Made by a program: the position numbers and the translations under genes. Shown here one piece after another: positions 31,004 through 39,852 of a stretch of 41,093 nucleotides of DNA (the first letter of the stretch is position 1; the number at the start of each line of letters is the position of its first letter). Under the pieces are notes generated by a model that was given only the letters and a program-made list of their open reading frames with translations, had not been told where the DNA came from and did no database searches. This DNA is from CAZZCP01 sp964653235 (GTDB taxonomy: Bacteria > Bdellovibrionota > Bdellovibrionia > Bdellovibrionales > UBA840), in the NCBI GenBank assembly GCA_964653235.1, contig CAZZCP010000015.1:1-41093 (forward strand). The letters run 5' to 3'.

Positions 31004-33787
31004 CTATAAGCCTTCCATTGTACGATTTAAAATTTCTTCTTGTTCTTCTTTATGAATCAATTCGCTGCCCGTTGCCGGAGATGCACTTTCTTTTCGAGAT
31101 ATAAGTCGCAACTTGTAACCCATTTTTTCAAAACGATCACGTATCAAAAACCAAGCCCCCATATTCTCAGGCTCTTCTTGCAGCCAAACCAAATCAGAGT
31201 TCACAGAATATTGCGAGATGAGTTCTTTTATTTTTTCTGCAGGAAAAGGATACAGCTGCTCAATACGAAGGATTGCAAGTTTATCAAGTGCTTTCTCATC
31301 TCGTTTTGCTAAAAGATCATAATAGACTTTGCCAGAGCAAAAAACCACTCTCTCTACTTTGACCGGACTCAGTTCGTCACTAAGAACCTCTTGAAAGCTA
31401 CCCTTCTCAAGATCAGCAAAGTTGCAAACAACTTTGGGGTGTCTAAGTAAAGATTTTGGCGACATGATGACTAGAGGACGGCGAAAATCTCTAAGTACTT
31501 GCCTTCGCAAGCAATGAAAGAGTTGATCTGGTCTGGTAAGATTCGCAACTTGAATATTGTTTTCGGCAGCCAATTGCAAAAATCTCTCAAGGCGAGCACT
31601 CGAATGCTCAGGGCCCTGCCCCTCATAACCATGAGGCAGAAGCAGAACCAAACCACTCATTCTTTGCCACTTTGACTCAGAACCAGCAATAAACTGATCA
31701 ATAATAACCTGACCGCCATTGGCAAAGTCTCCAAATTGAGCTTCCCAAATTGTCAAAGCTTTGGGATTTGCCATTGAGTAGCCAAATTCAAAGCCCATAA
31801 CTCCTGTTTCTGATAAGTGTGAATTGTATATTTCGATGAAAGCTTGGTCTTCTTGAAGATGATTCAACAATATGAGTTCTTTGCCGTTAGTTTGATCATA
31901 CCAAACAGCATGTCGATGAGAAAATGTACCACGCTTCACATCTTGCCCCGTGATACGAACCGGAATTCCTTGCAAAAGCAAACTCCCATAGCACAGATTT
32001 TCAGACATGCCCCAATCAATCGCTTTTTCACCAGAAGCCATCGCGGCCCGATCTTTGATCAAACGATTGAAACGCTTAACAGGTGTAAAGCTATCTGGAG
32101 GAGTAGAGATCGTTTCAGCAATCTTTTTTAGTTCTGTATTGGGAACTCCTGTTTCTTTGGCTTGAAAAATATCTTGCTGAGAGGGAACCTTTAAACCTCC
32201 CCAAGCATCTTGAAGAGTATTGACTTTGATATCTGGCTTGGTCTCACGGGCTTTCTCGAGATGCTCATTCAATTGAGATTTAAAATCATTGAGAATTTTC
32301 TTGGCATCTTCTTCACTCAAAACCCCTTCTTGGATTAACTTTTCTTTGTAGATCTCGGCGGGAGATTTCTTCTTGTCAATCACTTCATACATTTTGGGTT
32401 GTGTAAATCTAGGTTCTTCTCCTTCATTGTGTCCATATTTTCGGTAACACAAAAGATCAATAACCACATCTCGATGAAACTTTTGACGAAACTCAAGAGC
32501 CATATGCATGCAGTGTACAACGGCCTCAGGGTCATCTCCATTGACATGAAAAATTGGAGTCTCAACCATTTTCATCAAATCAGTACAATAAACGGTAGAG
32601 CGTGCATCCTCAGGATTGGTAGTAAAACCCACTTGGTTGTTGATTACAATATGTATACAACCGCCCACTCGATAGCCTTCAAGTTGGCTCATATTTACCG
32701 TTTCATAAACCACACCTTGGCCAGCAAAAGCAGCGTCGCCATGAATCTTAATCGGAATCACTGAATCTACATCTTTATTGTAGCGCATATCTTGTTTGCT
32801 TCGAGTGATACCTAAAAGCACAGGCGAAATGAATTCTAAGTGAGAGGGATTGGGACAAAGAGACAAATGAACTTCTGCACCACTTGCGGTTTTACGATCA
32901 GAAGAATAACCCAAATGATATTTTACATCTCCATCACCCGCAACATGATCAGGTAAAAAGCCACCTTCAAATTCAGTAAACATTTCATCATATTTTTTTC
33001 TCATCACATTGGCCATAACATTTAGCCTTCCTCGATGGGCCATACCAATGACAAACTCTTTCGCTCCATGAGAACCACTGTAATCAAGAAGACTCTCCAG
33101 AGCCGGAATCAAAGCCGTTCCACCTTCTAAAGAAAATCTCTTTTTGCCTACATATTTGGTATTTAAGAAAGATTCAAAACCCTCAGCTCGAACAAGATCA
33201 GTGTAGATTTCTTTCTTTTCTTCAGCTGTAAAATTGTGTCGATTTTGAATTGGCTCCATCCGTTTTTGCAGCCATCTCACCAACTCAGGATCTCGAATGT
33301 ATTTGAACTCAACACCGATATTTGAACAATAGGTTTTTTTTAAGTGCTCAATGATATTTCTCAAACTAGGGTCTTTGACTCCCATTTCACTGCCAAATTC
33401 AAATCGTCTCTCAAGATCTTGTTCTGTAAGACCCCAATTGGATTTATCAAGAGTCGCATAGGTTTCTAAAGCCTGATCACTCAATGGGTTGTTGGTTGCA
33501 CAAAGATGACCTCTTTTTCGATGTGCTTCGATCAGGTCGATAACCGGTGATTCACCGCTGTTAGCTGCTACCACGCTCGAGGAAGCAGCAGCAGGACTTT
33601 GTTCATAAGGCGAGGGGATATCAACATAAGGACTGGCTAGGGCTATATCGGGCAATTGTGCAAATTCAAAGCCGCGAAAGAAATTCTTCCAAGACTCTTC
33701 AAGCTGGTCGGGTTGTTGTTGGTAGGTCTGATAGAGCTCTTCAAGCTGCTGAACACTCATCGAATCAATAAAATGAAAGTCCTTCAT
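31004..33787 (-). CDS. sucA: 2-oxoglutarate dehydrogenase E1 component
   Basis: Thiamine-diphosphate E1 that decarboxylates 2-oxoglutarate and passes the succinyl group to E2. It has the N-terminal tether helix (LEELYQTYQQQPDQLEESWK), then KRFSLEGGTALIP (about 216-228), GMAHRGRLNVMANV (248-261), the metal/ThDP segment HGDAAFAGQGVVYET, and the C-terminal SGLVLLLPHGYEGQGPEHSS. The 927-residue length is usual. It opens the sucA-sucB-lpdA operon; the 281-bp region upstream separates it from the divergent DUF3307 gene and should hold both promoters. It has the classical OdhA/SucA layout without the E2 fusion of actinobacteria. Confidence 0.97.
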   Translation of the reverse strand: MKDFHFIDSMSVQQLEELYQTYQQQPDQLEESWKNFFRGFEFAQLPDIALASPYVDIPSPYEQSPAAASSSVVAANSGESPVIDLIEAHRKRGHLCATNNPLSDQALETYATLDKSNWGLTEQDLERRFEFGSEMGVKDPSLRNIIEHLKKTYCSNIGVEFKYIRDPELVRWLQKRMEPIQNRHNFTAEEKKEIYTDLVRAEGFESFLNTKYVGKKRFSLEGGTALIPALESLLDYSGSHGAKEFVIGMAHRGRLNVMANVMRKKYDEMFTEFEGGFLPDHVAGDGDVKYHLGYSSDRKTASGAEVHLSLCPNPSHLEFISPVLLGITRSKQDMRYNKDVDSVIPIKIHGDAAFAGQGVVYETVNMSQLEGYRVGGCIHIVINNQVGFTTNPEDARSTVYCTDLMKMVETPIFHVNGDDPEAVVHCMHMALEFRQKFHRDVVIDLLCYRKYGHNEGEEPRFTQPKMYEVIDKKKSPAEIYKEKLIQEGVLSEEDAKKILNDFKSQLNEHLEKARETKPDIKVNTLQDAWGGLKVPSQQDIFQAKETGVPNTELKKIAETISTPPDSFTPVKRFNRLIKDRAAMASGEKAIDWGMSENLCYGSLLLQGIPVRITGQDVKRGTFSHRHAVWYDQTNGKELILLNHLQEDQAFIEIYNSHLSETGVMGFEFGYSMANPKALTIWEAQFGDFANGGQVIIDQFIAGSESKWQRMSGLVLLLPHGYEGQGPEHSSARLERFLQLAAENNIQVANLTRPDQLFHCLRRQVLRDFRRPLVIMSPKSLLRHPKVVCNFADLEKGSFQEVLSDELSPVKVERVVFCSGKVYYDLLAKRDEKALDKLAILRIEQLYPFPAEKIKELISQYSVNSDLVWLQEEPENMGAWFLIRDRFEKMGYKLRLISRKESASPATGSELIHKEEQEEILNRTMEGL

Positions 33788-34068
33788 ACGGGATCCTGTT
33801 CCTTAAGTATTTTGCTGTGATAGTAAAACTTTTCTGCCAAATTGGGTATCAATTTAGACTCTATGCATAGCATTAAGTATAGGCTTCTACTCGCAGATTT
33901 CAATTTTGCTGCACTTTGAAGTAAAACTCAAACCAAGCTCGAGTCGAGTGTAGAATAGTCAAACTCCAAAGAGACCCTACAAAGAACTAGATCAAAGAGC
34001 TCGCGATGACTTTACTTTATTATGCAATCGTTTTTCATTTACAATAGAGTAAGAAACGGGACACCATC

Positions 34069-34467
34069 ATGAACGCACAGCTTGAAGTTTGTTTTCTTTT
34101 ATTTTTCATTTTTCAGATAAAGCACTTTATCGCTGATTACCCGTTGCAAGTTAGCTATATGATTTTTCGCAAAACCAGTGACAATTGGGATTTTTTTCTG
34201 CCCTTGCTCGCCCATGCATCAGTACATGCAAGTTTTACACTTGTGATTTGTCTGGTCTTTGCTCCACAGTTTTGGTGGTTGAGCTTTTTAGACCTTGCCG
34301 TTCACTTTACCATGGACCGAATTAAGAGCTCACCTCGTTACTTAGGAAGATTCAATGACTTAAACAAACCCTATTACTGGTGGTGTTTGGGACTCGATCA
34401 AATGGTTCACCATATGACTCACTATGTGATTGTTTGGTACATCGTAACTCGAGCTTACGCTCCATAG
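34069..34467 (+). CDS. DUF3307 membrane protein
   Basis: A 132-residue membrane protein with several hydrophobic segments. The family pattern is clear: FIFQIKHFIADYPLQ near the start, LLAHASVHASFT, FLDLAVHFTMDRIKSS, then LGLDQMVHHMTHYVIVWY. The conserved His/Asp residues within membrane helices suggest metal binding or transport, but no DUF3307 function is established to my knowledge. The cyclic-nucleotide-binding gene follows after 8 bp, so the two are likely co-transcribed. Confidence 0.8.
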   Translation: MNAQLEVCFLLFFIFQIKHFIADYPLQVSYMIFRKTSDNWDFFLPLLAHASVHASFTLVICLVFAPQFWWLSFLDLAVHFTMDRIKSSPRYLGRFNDLNKPYYWWCLGLDQMVHHMTHYVIVWYIVTRAYAP

Positions 34468-34475
34468 AGGAATTC

Positions 34476-35474
34476 ATGGCAGAAAAACCTCCCTCTGGGC
34501 CAATACAACTGCAAAAAGGTGACTTGCTCTTTGACGATGGAGCAGAGTCAAACGCTATGTATGTGGTCAAAACAGGTTGCATCGCCATTGTAAAGAAAAA
34601 AGGCAAATCTGAAATTGAACTCGCCAGAATCATGCCCGGTCAACTCTTTGGAGAAATGGCTTTTTTTGACAACAAACCACGCTCTGCTGGAGCACGTGCC
34701 GTGCAAAAAAGCATAGTCGTCGCTCTACCATTTGTTGCATTGCACGCCCAATTTCGCAAGTTCCCCGAATGGTTAAAAGCCATGGTCAAAACCGTGAATG
34801 ATAATTTGCGAGCCGCTAACAAACGTATTAAAACTCTTGAGCAGACTCCCGATGGAGAAGCACAAAAATTTCCTCCACATACGATCACTCGCTTGTGCGG
34901 AATCTTTGGCCTAACCGTCCACAAATATGCAGATAAAGAGGGCGATAATCTAAAACTCAATTGGAATACCTTACGCAAATACACGATTCAAATCTTTCAA
35001 GAGCCTACACACAAGATGGAAACCTTAATGGAGATCTTTGTCGATCAAGGAATAATGGAAATTGAAAAACTGGGAGAAGGACAAAGAAACCTGCATGTTT
35101 TCGACAACAATAAAGTTTTAAAATTTACTGAATTTTACAATGCCTATCTCTTTATGAAAGAAGAAAAGCGGGTTACTATAGAACGACGTGAGATTCCGAT
35201 TTTAAAGGCGATGATTTTTTATGGTGAAAAATCAGAGCCCAATAAGGATGGTTTTGTAAAGATTTATATTGATCAAATTCGTAAAACCAGCGTGACCGAC
35301 CTTGATTATCTGGTAGAAGTAACAGACTACGATAGTTTGATTGCCAAAAACATATGTACCGAAAAGCTCCAAGAAAAAGAGGGCGTGAGCGTCGAATTTG
35401 ATATGGCACGCATCAAAGAAATTCTACCCTATTGGGAACTTCTCTTTGCCATCGAAGATAAAGATAGAAAGTAA
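34476..35474 (+). CDS. Cyclic-nucleotide-binding domain protein with unknown C-terminal region
   Basis: A 332-residue protein. The start at 34476 (MAEKPPSGPIQLQKGD) has AGAGG just upstream; a longer frame beginning inside the DUF3307 gene is rejected. An N-terminal cNMP-binding beta-roll covers about residues 10-115, with the phosphate cassette PGQLFGEMAFFDNKPRSAGARA close to the consensus FGE...R-A, so real cAMP or cGMP binding is likely. The remaining 200 residues hold two helix-rich parts (FPPHTITRLCGIFGLTVHKYA; RREIPILKAMIFYGEK) that could be winged-helix-like, but no family is recognised. No membrane segment. The 3' end is 2 bp from rlmI on the other strand. Confidence 0.8.
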   Translation: MAEKPPSGPIQLQKGDLLFDDGAESNAMYVVKTGCIAIVKKKGKSEIELARIMPGQLFGEMAFFDNKPRSAGARAVQKSIVVALPFVALHAQFRKFPEWLKAMVKTVNDNLRAANKRIKTLEQTPDGEAQKFPPHTITRLCGIFGLTVHKYADKEGDNLKLNWNTLRKYTIQIFQEPTHKMETLMEIFVDQGIMEIEKLGEGQRNLHVFDNNKVLKFTEFYNAYLFMKEEKRVTIERREIPILKAMIFYGEKSEPNKDGFVKIYIDQIRKTSVTDLDYLVEVTDYDSLIAKNICTEKLQEKEGVSVEFDMARIKEILPYWELLFAIEDKDRK

Positions 35475-35476
35475 AA

Positions 35477-36619
35477 TCAATCTAATCGCAGATGAACAAA
35501 CTTCAAATAGCGAAATTCGGGCCGTATATGCAAATAAGGATGATCAAAGCCCTGAGAGCAAAATTGCAAAACCTGGGCACGTCGGCGTGCTTTCGATAGA
35601 GACAAAGTAATGATTTCTTCAAAATCAGAAAATGAAATATGACTCGAACAAGAGCTTAAAAAGAGATGTTCTTTGCAAAGCTTAGCAGCTGCTGAAAAAA
35701 TCTCTATGTATTTTTCCGTCGCAGCCCGTTTCTGGCTTTCTGATTTTGCCATTGAAGGCGGGTCACAAATCACTAAGTCCCACTTGGTCTTTTCTTTGGC
35801 AAGATATTCATAAATATCTGTAGATACGACTTCGTGAATACCAGAAAAATGATTGCTGCGCCAATTCTCCTCTGCTCTCTCCAAAGCAGCAGCAGACAAA
35901 TCTAGGCTCTGCACTCTGTCGGCCCCCCCCGCTCCAGCATAAATCGAAAAACCACCGGTATAGCTAAATAGGTTTAGAACCGATCGGCCCTTTGAAAAAG
36001 CTGAAACATATCGCCGGTTTTCTCTTTGATCGAGAAAAAAACCTGTTTTTTGCCCATCTATGCAATCCACTAAAAAATGATAGCCATTTTCGAATATCGG
36101 GATTCGCTGAAAATCGGCTGCAACGCCCCAAGATCTTGAGACAAAGCCAGAAGTTTTTCGAGGTTTTAAATAGACCGATTGAATCTCAGGTTTTGCCAAT
36201 AAAAAATCAGCCACCAAATCTAAATCCCAAAACTCGAGCATAGAGTCGCCATCCACTTGCAAGACCGCTACAGAATTATAGATATCGCAAATCAAGCCAG
36301 CAAGCTGATCTCCCTCTCCATGAAACAAACGATATGCATTGTTGTTTGCACGTCGAAGCCCTGAACGTAAATCATAGGCTCGCTGTATCTGCGTTTCTAA
36401 AAATCGAGAATCAATAGCTTGTTTGTACAAAGACAAAACTCGAAAGCGCAGAGGGCTTTTCGGGTCATAGATTCCCCAAGCGAGAAAGTCTTTTTTTGCA
36501 TCATACAATGAGGCGAGTCCCACTCGTTGATCTTCTGGCTCTTTTAAGGAGTCGGCATAAATCCAAGGATCTCCTTGGAGGATTTTTTTTCTTAAATTTC
36601 TTGTAAGATAAAGCTTCAT
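35477..36619 (-). CDS. rlmI: 23S rRNA (cytosine-C5) methyltransferase RlmI-like
   Basis: A 380-residue class I rRNA methyltransferase of the RlmI/YccW type. The N-terminal PUA domain starts LTRNLRKKILQGDPWIYADSL. The SAM-binding region is VLNLFSYTGGFSIYAGAGGADRVQSLDLS, and the motif IV/catalytic segment is VICDPPSMAKSESQKR followed by LFLSSCSSHIS with the reactive cysteine. The expected target is C1962 of 23S rRNA, by family. The start overlaps the pyk stop (ATGA, 36616-36619). A G8 run (C8 at 35933-35940) lies in the codons of AGAGGAD. Confidence 0.9.
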   Translation of the reverse strand: MKLYLTRNLRKKILQGDPWIYADSLKEPEDQRVGLASLYDAKKDFLAWGIYDPKSPLRFRVLSLYKQAIDSRFLETQIQRAYDLRSGLRRANNNAYRLFHGEGDQLAGLICDIYNSVAVLQVDGDSMLEFWDLDLVADFLLAKPEIQSVYLKPRKTSGFVSRSWGVAADFQRIPIFENGYHFLVDCIDGQKTGFFLDQRENRRYVSAFSKGRSVLNLFSYTGGFSIYAGAGGADRVQSLDLSAAALERAEENWRSNHFSGIHEVVSTDIYEYLAKEKTKWDLVICDPPSMAKSESQKRAATEKYIEIFSAAAKLCKEHLFLSSCSSHISFSDFEEIITLSLSKARRRAQVLQFCSQGFDHPYLHIRPEFRYLKFVHLRLD

Positions 36620-38079
36620 TGAAAACGGAGAGGCTTTTTGGGCGAATCCAGACTTGTATCACCAATTACATGAACCCTCAATGCATTGGTCTTAGCTTGA
36701 CCGCTGACCGGAAAGCCAAGGGTTAAGATCACTCGATCTCCCTTCTCAGCCAATCCATAGTTTAACAAATAAGACTCAACTTGAGTCATTGCTTCGGTCG
36801 CATCTTGATAAGGCTTAATCTTTACAGTTTGAATTCCCCATACGACTTCAAGACGATTAAGAGTTTCTTCAATATGAGTGGCTCCGATGATTTTCGCTTT
36901 AGGCCGTATCGAGGCAATCATACTCGCCGTTTTGCCCGTCGTAGTAAGACAAACAATGATTTTAGCATCTAATTTGTCAGCAGTAAGGCAGGCACTTTCT
37001 GCAATGCCACGAGCAATGGTCGAAAACTTTTGTCGGGTTCGATATCTGTAGTAATCTAAGTCGGTGTTCTCAACCTCTAAAGCAATGTCATGAAAGGTCT
37101 TTATACATTCAGAGGGATACTTACCCGTAGCTGTCTCGGCAGAGAGCATCAATGCATCCGTTCCATCTAAGATCGCATTGGCCACATCGGTAACCTCTGC
37201 CCGAGTAGGTCTTGGGTTTTGAATCATACTTTCAAGCATTTGCGTAGCCGTAATGACCGGAACTGCATGCTTATTGCACATACGGATGATTCTTTTTTGC
37301 AAACCAGGTAAAAAGCTCTGACCCACCTCAATGGCCAAATCTCCACGAGCGACCATCACGGCATCACTATTTTGCACAACTGCCTCAAGGTGTTCAATTG
37401 CCTCTAACATTTCAATTTTTGCAACAGTACGTGCGATAGGATACTTTTCATTTACGATCTCTCTTAAGCGAAACATGTCTTCAGGGCGTCGAACAAAACT
37501 CAATGCCACATAATCGACTTTTTGCTGTAAACCAAAATCAAGGTCACGTAAATCCTTAGGAGTCAAACAATCTACCGTAAGGTTTACACCTGGTATGTTC
37601 ATCCCCTTACGGTTTTTAAGAGTACCACCATATACAACTTCACACTCCACTTCTGATTCTTCATCTGTAGCAATCACTTTCAGCTCCATCAGACCATCAT
37701 CCAACAGAATTTTAGTCCCCGACTTTACATCTTTTGGGAGTTGATGAAAATCAGTAGGAATGATGTTTGCTTCGCCCATTTCTGCTTTGGTTGATAAAAT
37801 GACTCTATCTTTTTCTTTCAGCAGCATTTCACCACCTGTCAGCTGGCCAACACGAATTTTAGGACCTTGTAAGTCTTGTAGAATGGCTACTGGACAAGAG
37901 AGTTCTTGTGAAAGCTCACGAATGTTCTTAATGACCTCCTCATGCTGAGCATGTTCACCATGAGAAAAATTGAGACGAGCGACATTCATTCCCGCTTTCA
38001 TTAGATTAGCCAATGCTTCTTTATTATTTGTACTCGGACCAATGGTTGCAACAACCTTCACTCTTCGATGGGCCAACAT
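36616..38079 (-). CDS. pyk: Pyruvate kinase
   Basis: Transfers phosphate from PEP to ADP at the end of glycolysis. The 487-residue chain begins VKVVATIGPSTNNKEAL and has NVARLNFSHGEH and the active-site helix VAKIEMLEAIEHLEAVVQNSDAVMVARGDLAIEVG with the catalytic lysine and Mg-binding Glu/Asp. PVITATQMLESMIQNPRPTRAEVTDVANA and a C-terminal regulatory domain follow. It lies 17 bp after the coiled-coil gene and overlaps rlmI by 4 bp, so three unrelated functions share one transcription unit. Confidence 0.98.
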   Translation of the reverse strand: MLAHRRVKVVATIGPSTNNKEALANLMKAGMNVARLNFSHGEHAQHEEVIKNIRELSQELSCPVAILQDLQGPKIRVGQLTGGEMLLKEKDRVILSTKAEMGEANIIPTDFHQLPKDVKSGTKILLDDGLMELKVIATDEESEVECEVVYGGTLKNRKGMNIPGVNLTVDCLTPKDLRDLDFGLQQKVDYVALSFVRRPEDMFRLREIVNEKYPIARTVAKIEMLEAIEHLEAVVQNSDAVMVARGDLAIEVGQSFLPGLQKRIIRMCNKHAVPVITATQMLESMIQNPRPTRAEVTDVANAILDGTDALMLSAETATGKYPSECIKTFHDIALEVENTDLDYYRYRTRQKFSTIARGIAESACLTADKLDAKIIVCLTTTGKTASMIASIRPKAKIIGATHIEETLNRLEVVWGIQTVKIKPYQDATEAMTQVESYLLNYGLAEKGDRVILTLGFPVSGQAKTNALRVHVIGDTSLDSPKKPLRFQ

Positions 38080-38096
38080 GGGAACACTCCTGCAGC

Positions 38097-39758
38097 TTAT
38101 GATTTTTTCGTGCGATTGGCGATCTCTTCCAATTCACGCTGATGTCTTGCTTGCATGGTTTTTATAGTCTGTCTGTGCTCTTTTTGCAATTCGTTGATTT
38201 TAGCTTTGTTGGCAATGCTCTGTTCTTCGACCTGCGCGTTGAATTGCCTTTTTAAAGCATCTACCTGATGACTCATACGTCGGTCAGCACCCCGTTTTTC
38301 GCGAAGCAGCTTGTCTTGGAGCTCGTTTAGCTTTTTTTGGTTTTCATTTTTTAGCATTTCAATCTCTGAGTCTTTCTTTTCTACAACTTCTGCGATTCTT
38401 TTTTGCAGACTTGAAACTGCATTTTTGCTCTCTTTCTCCATACTGTCTCGAATCTGTTTCTTTTCAATCTCTTCATCTTGCTTGATGCCATCTAGACGAT
38501 CTTTGTAGTAGTTCTTAATGGTCTCTTCTTCACGCAAACTCGCCTGCTTAATATTTTTTACCCTTTTATCAGCTTGCTTAATGGTCTGACTGGTTTTGAA
38601 TTCATTTAAAACTTTTTCTTCTTCAAGATGTTTTTTGTGATTTTCTTTCAATCGAGCGACATTGCTCTGATAGAACTTTACCGTATCATCAAAATGATCT
38701 GTCATTTCAGCATGTACTTTTTTCATGGTTTTTGTATGATCATTCATAATATCTTCACGTTGCATCTCAGATCTTAACTGTAAATTTTCATTGCTCTCGC
38801 GCATTTGCGCTCGCAGATTGTCTTGCGCAATCTTATTAAAAGTTCTTTCACGTATCTTTTCGGCTTGGTTTTTTCGTTTTACCTCTTCAACATATGTATT
38901 CATTTTATCGAGCCGACCCTGTACTCGATCTTGTACATATTCTCTATAATCTTCATTGGCCTTCTCGTTATTTTCTTTATAATCCTTAAGAGCTCTACCA
39001 TATTTATCTTTTATACGGTTTAATCCGTTTGACTTGGCTTCTTGTTGTGCTGTGAGAACCTCGTCAAAAAAAGCGCGTTCACGACTAACGGTATCTCTTA
39101 AATTTTCATTCAATCGCCTTTTTTCATTGGTGAATTTTTCTTTCCACAAAGTATTTTCATTTGCTCTTGCTTCTTTTTCAAACCTCAATCTTCTCTCTAA
39201 ACCATCTACTCTATCTGTGTGGGCTTCATCTATGACTTCAAACTCATCTTGCTTTTTTTCTAAAATTCGTTTTCGAATATTTTTGATTGCTTCATCTTGT
39301 TTTTGACTCTGCAGCTCAGCATAATCTGAAAATTCATTATTTTTTTTATCAATTTGATTTGCATAATTTTGTTCACGAGCCTCTGCTTGTTGTCTTGCAA
39401 TTTGCTTGGTTTTTTTGACTTCTCCTCTAGAGGTATCCAAGACAGTCTTCATCTTGGTTTCATAGTCTTCACTTTGATTTTTTAGCTTTTTCCGATGAGC
39501 TTCATTGACTCGCTTGATTTCATTTTGAAAATAGCGATCTCTCTCTGTTAAGGATTGATTTGATTCTTTTACAATACCTCGAATCTTTTCTTGGTTGGCT
39601 TTTTGAATATTTCGAACTTCTTCTGTATGCTTTTTTTGAAGCCCTGCGATTTCTCTGCGATGACGCTTTTCTTTCAAAGCCAATTGCTTAGAATACTCTT
39701 CATTTTTTTCTCTTTGAAGATTACGTCTCTCTACATGTGTTGCTGAATCAACAGCCAT
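38097..39758 (-). CDS. Long coiled-coil protein, unknown function
   Basis: A 553-residue protein that is almost entirely predicted coiled coil, with dense Glu/Lys/Arg/Gln and heptad spacing throughout (KQLALKEKRHRREIAGLQKK, LQKRIAEVVEKKDSEIEML, LNELQDKLLREKRGADRR). It has no cysteine, no signal peptide and no membrane segment, so it is a cytoplasmic rod. This is the profile of a filament or scaffold protein, but no family is recognised. The start has a very strong site (GGAGGAGGG). It sits immediately upstream of pyk. Confidence 0.75.
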   Translation of the reverse strand: MAVDSATHVERRNLQREKNEEYSKQLALKEKRHRREIAGLQKKHTEEVRNIQKANQEKIRGIVKESNQSLTERDRYFQNEIKRVNEAHRKKLKNQSEDYETKMKTVLDTSRGEVKKTKQIARQQAEAREQNYANQIDKKNNEFSDYAELQSQKQDEAIKNIRKRILEKKQDEFEVIDEAHTDRVDGLERRLRFEKEARANENTLWKEKFTNEKRRLNENLRDTVSRERAFFDEVLTAQQEAKSNGLNRIKDKYGRALKDYKENNEKANEDYREYVQDRVQGRLDKMNTYVEEVKRKNQAEKIRERTFNKIAQDNLRAQMRESNENLQLRSEMQREDIMNDHTKTMKKVHAEMTDHFDDTVKFYQSNVARLKENHKKHLEEEKVLNEFKTSQTIKQADKRVKNIKQASLREEETIKNYYKDRLDGIKQDEEIEKKQIRDSMEKESKNAVSSLQKRIAEVVEKKDSEIEMLKNENQKKLNELQDKLLREKRGADRRMSHQVDALKRQFNAQVEEQSIANKAKINELQKEHRQTIKTMQARHQRELEEIANRTKKS

Positions 39759-39811
39759 CTAGCCCTCCTCCATGAGTGCCATATAAAGATAGAATAACAT
39801 AAACCACTCAT

Positions 39812-39832
39812 ATTGTATTGTAACAATACAAT
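39812..39832. promoter_or_regulatory. Perfect inverted repeat upstream of the coiled-coil gene
   Basis: ATTGTATTG-TAA-CAATACAAT, 9-bp arms with a 3-bp centre. It lies 54 bp upstream of the coiled-coil start and 20 bp past the stop of the preceding gene. There is no T-run, so an operator is more likely than a terminator. Confidence 0.4.
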
Positions 39833-39852
39833 CTAGACAGGCTTCTGCACTT

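Noticed and set aside
34380..34475. Longer start for the cNMP-binding protein within the DUF3307 gene
   Set aside because: The extra 32 residues are the shifted frame of DUF3307; AGAGG before 34476 marks the true start.
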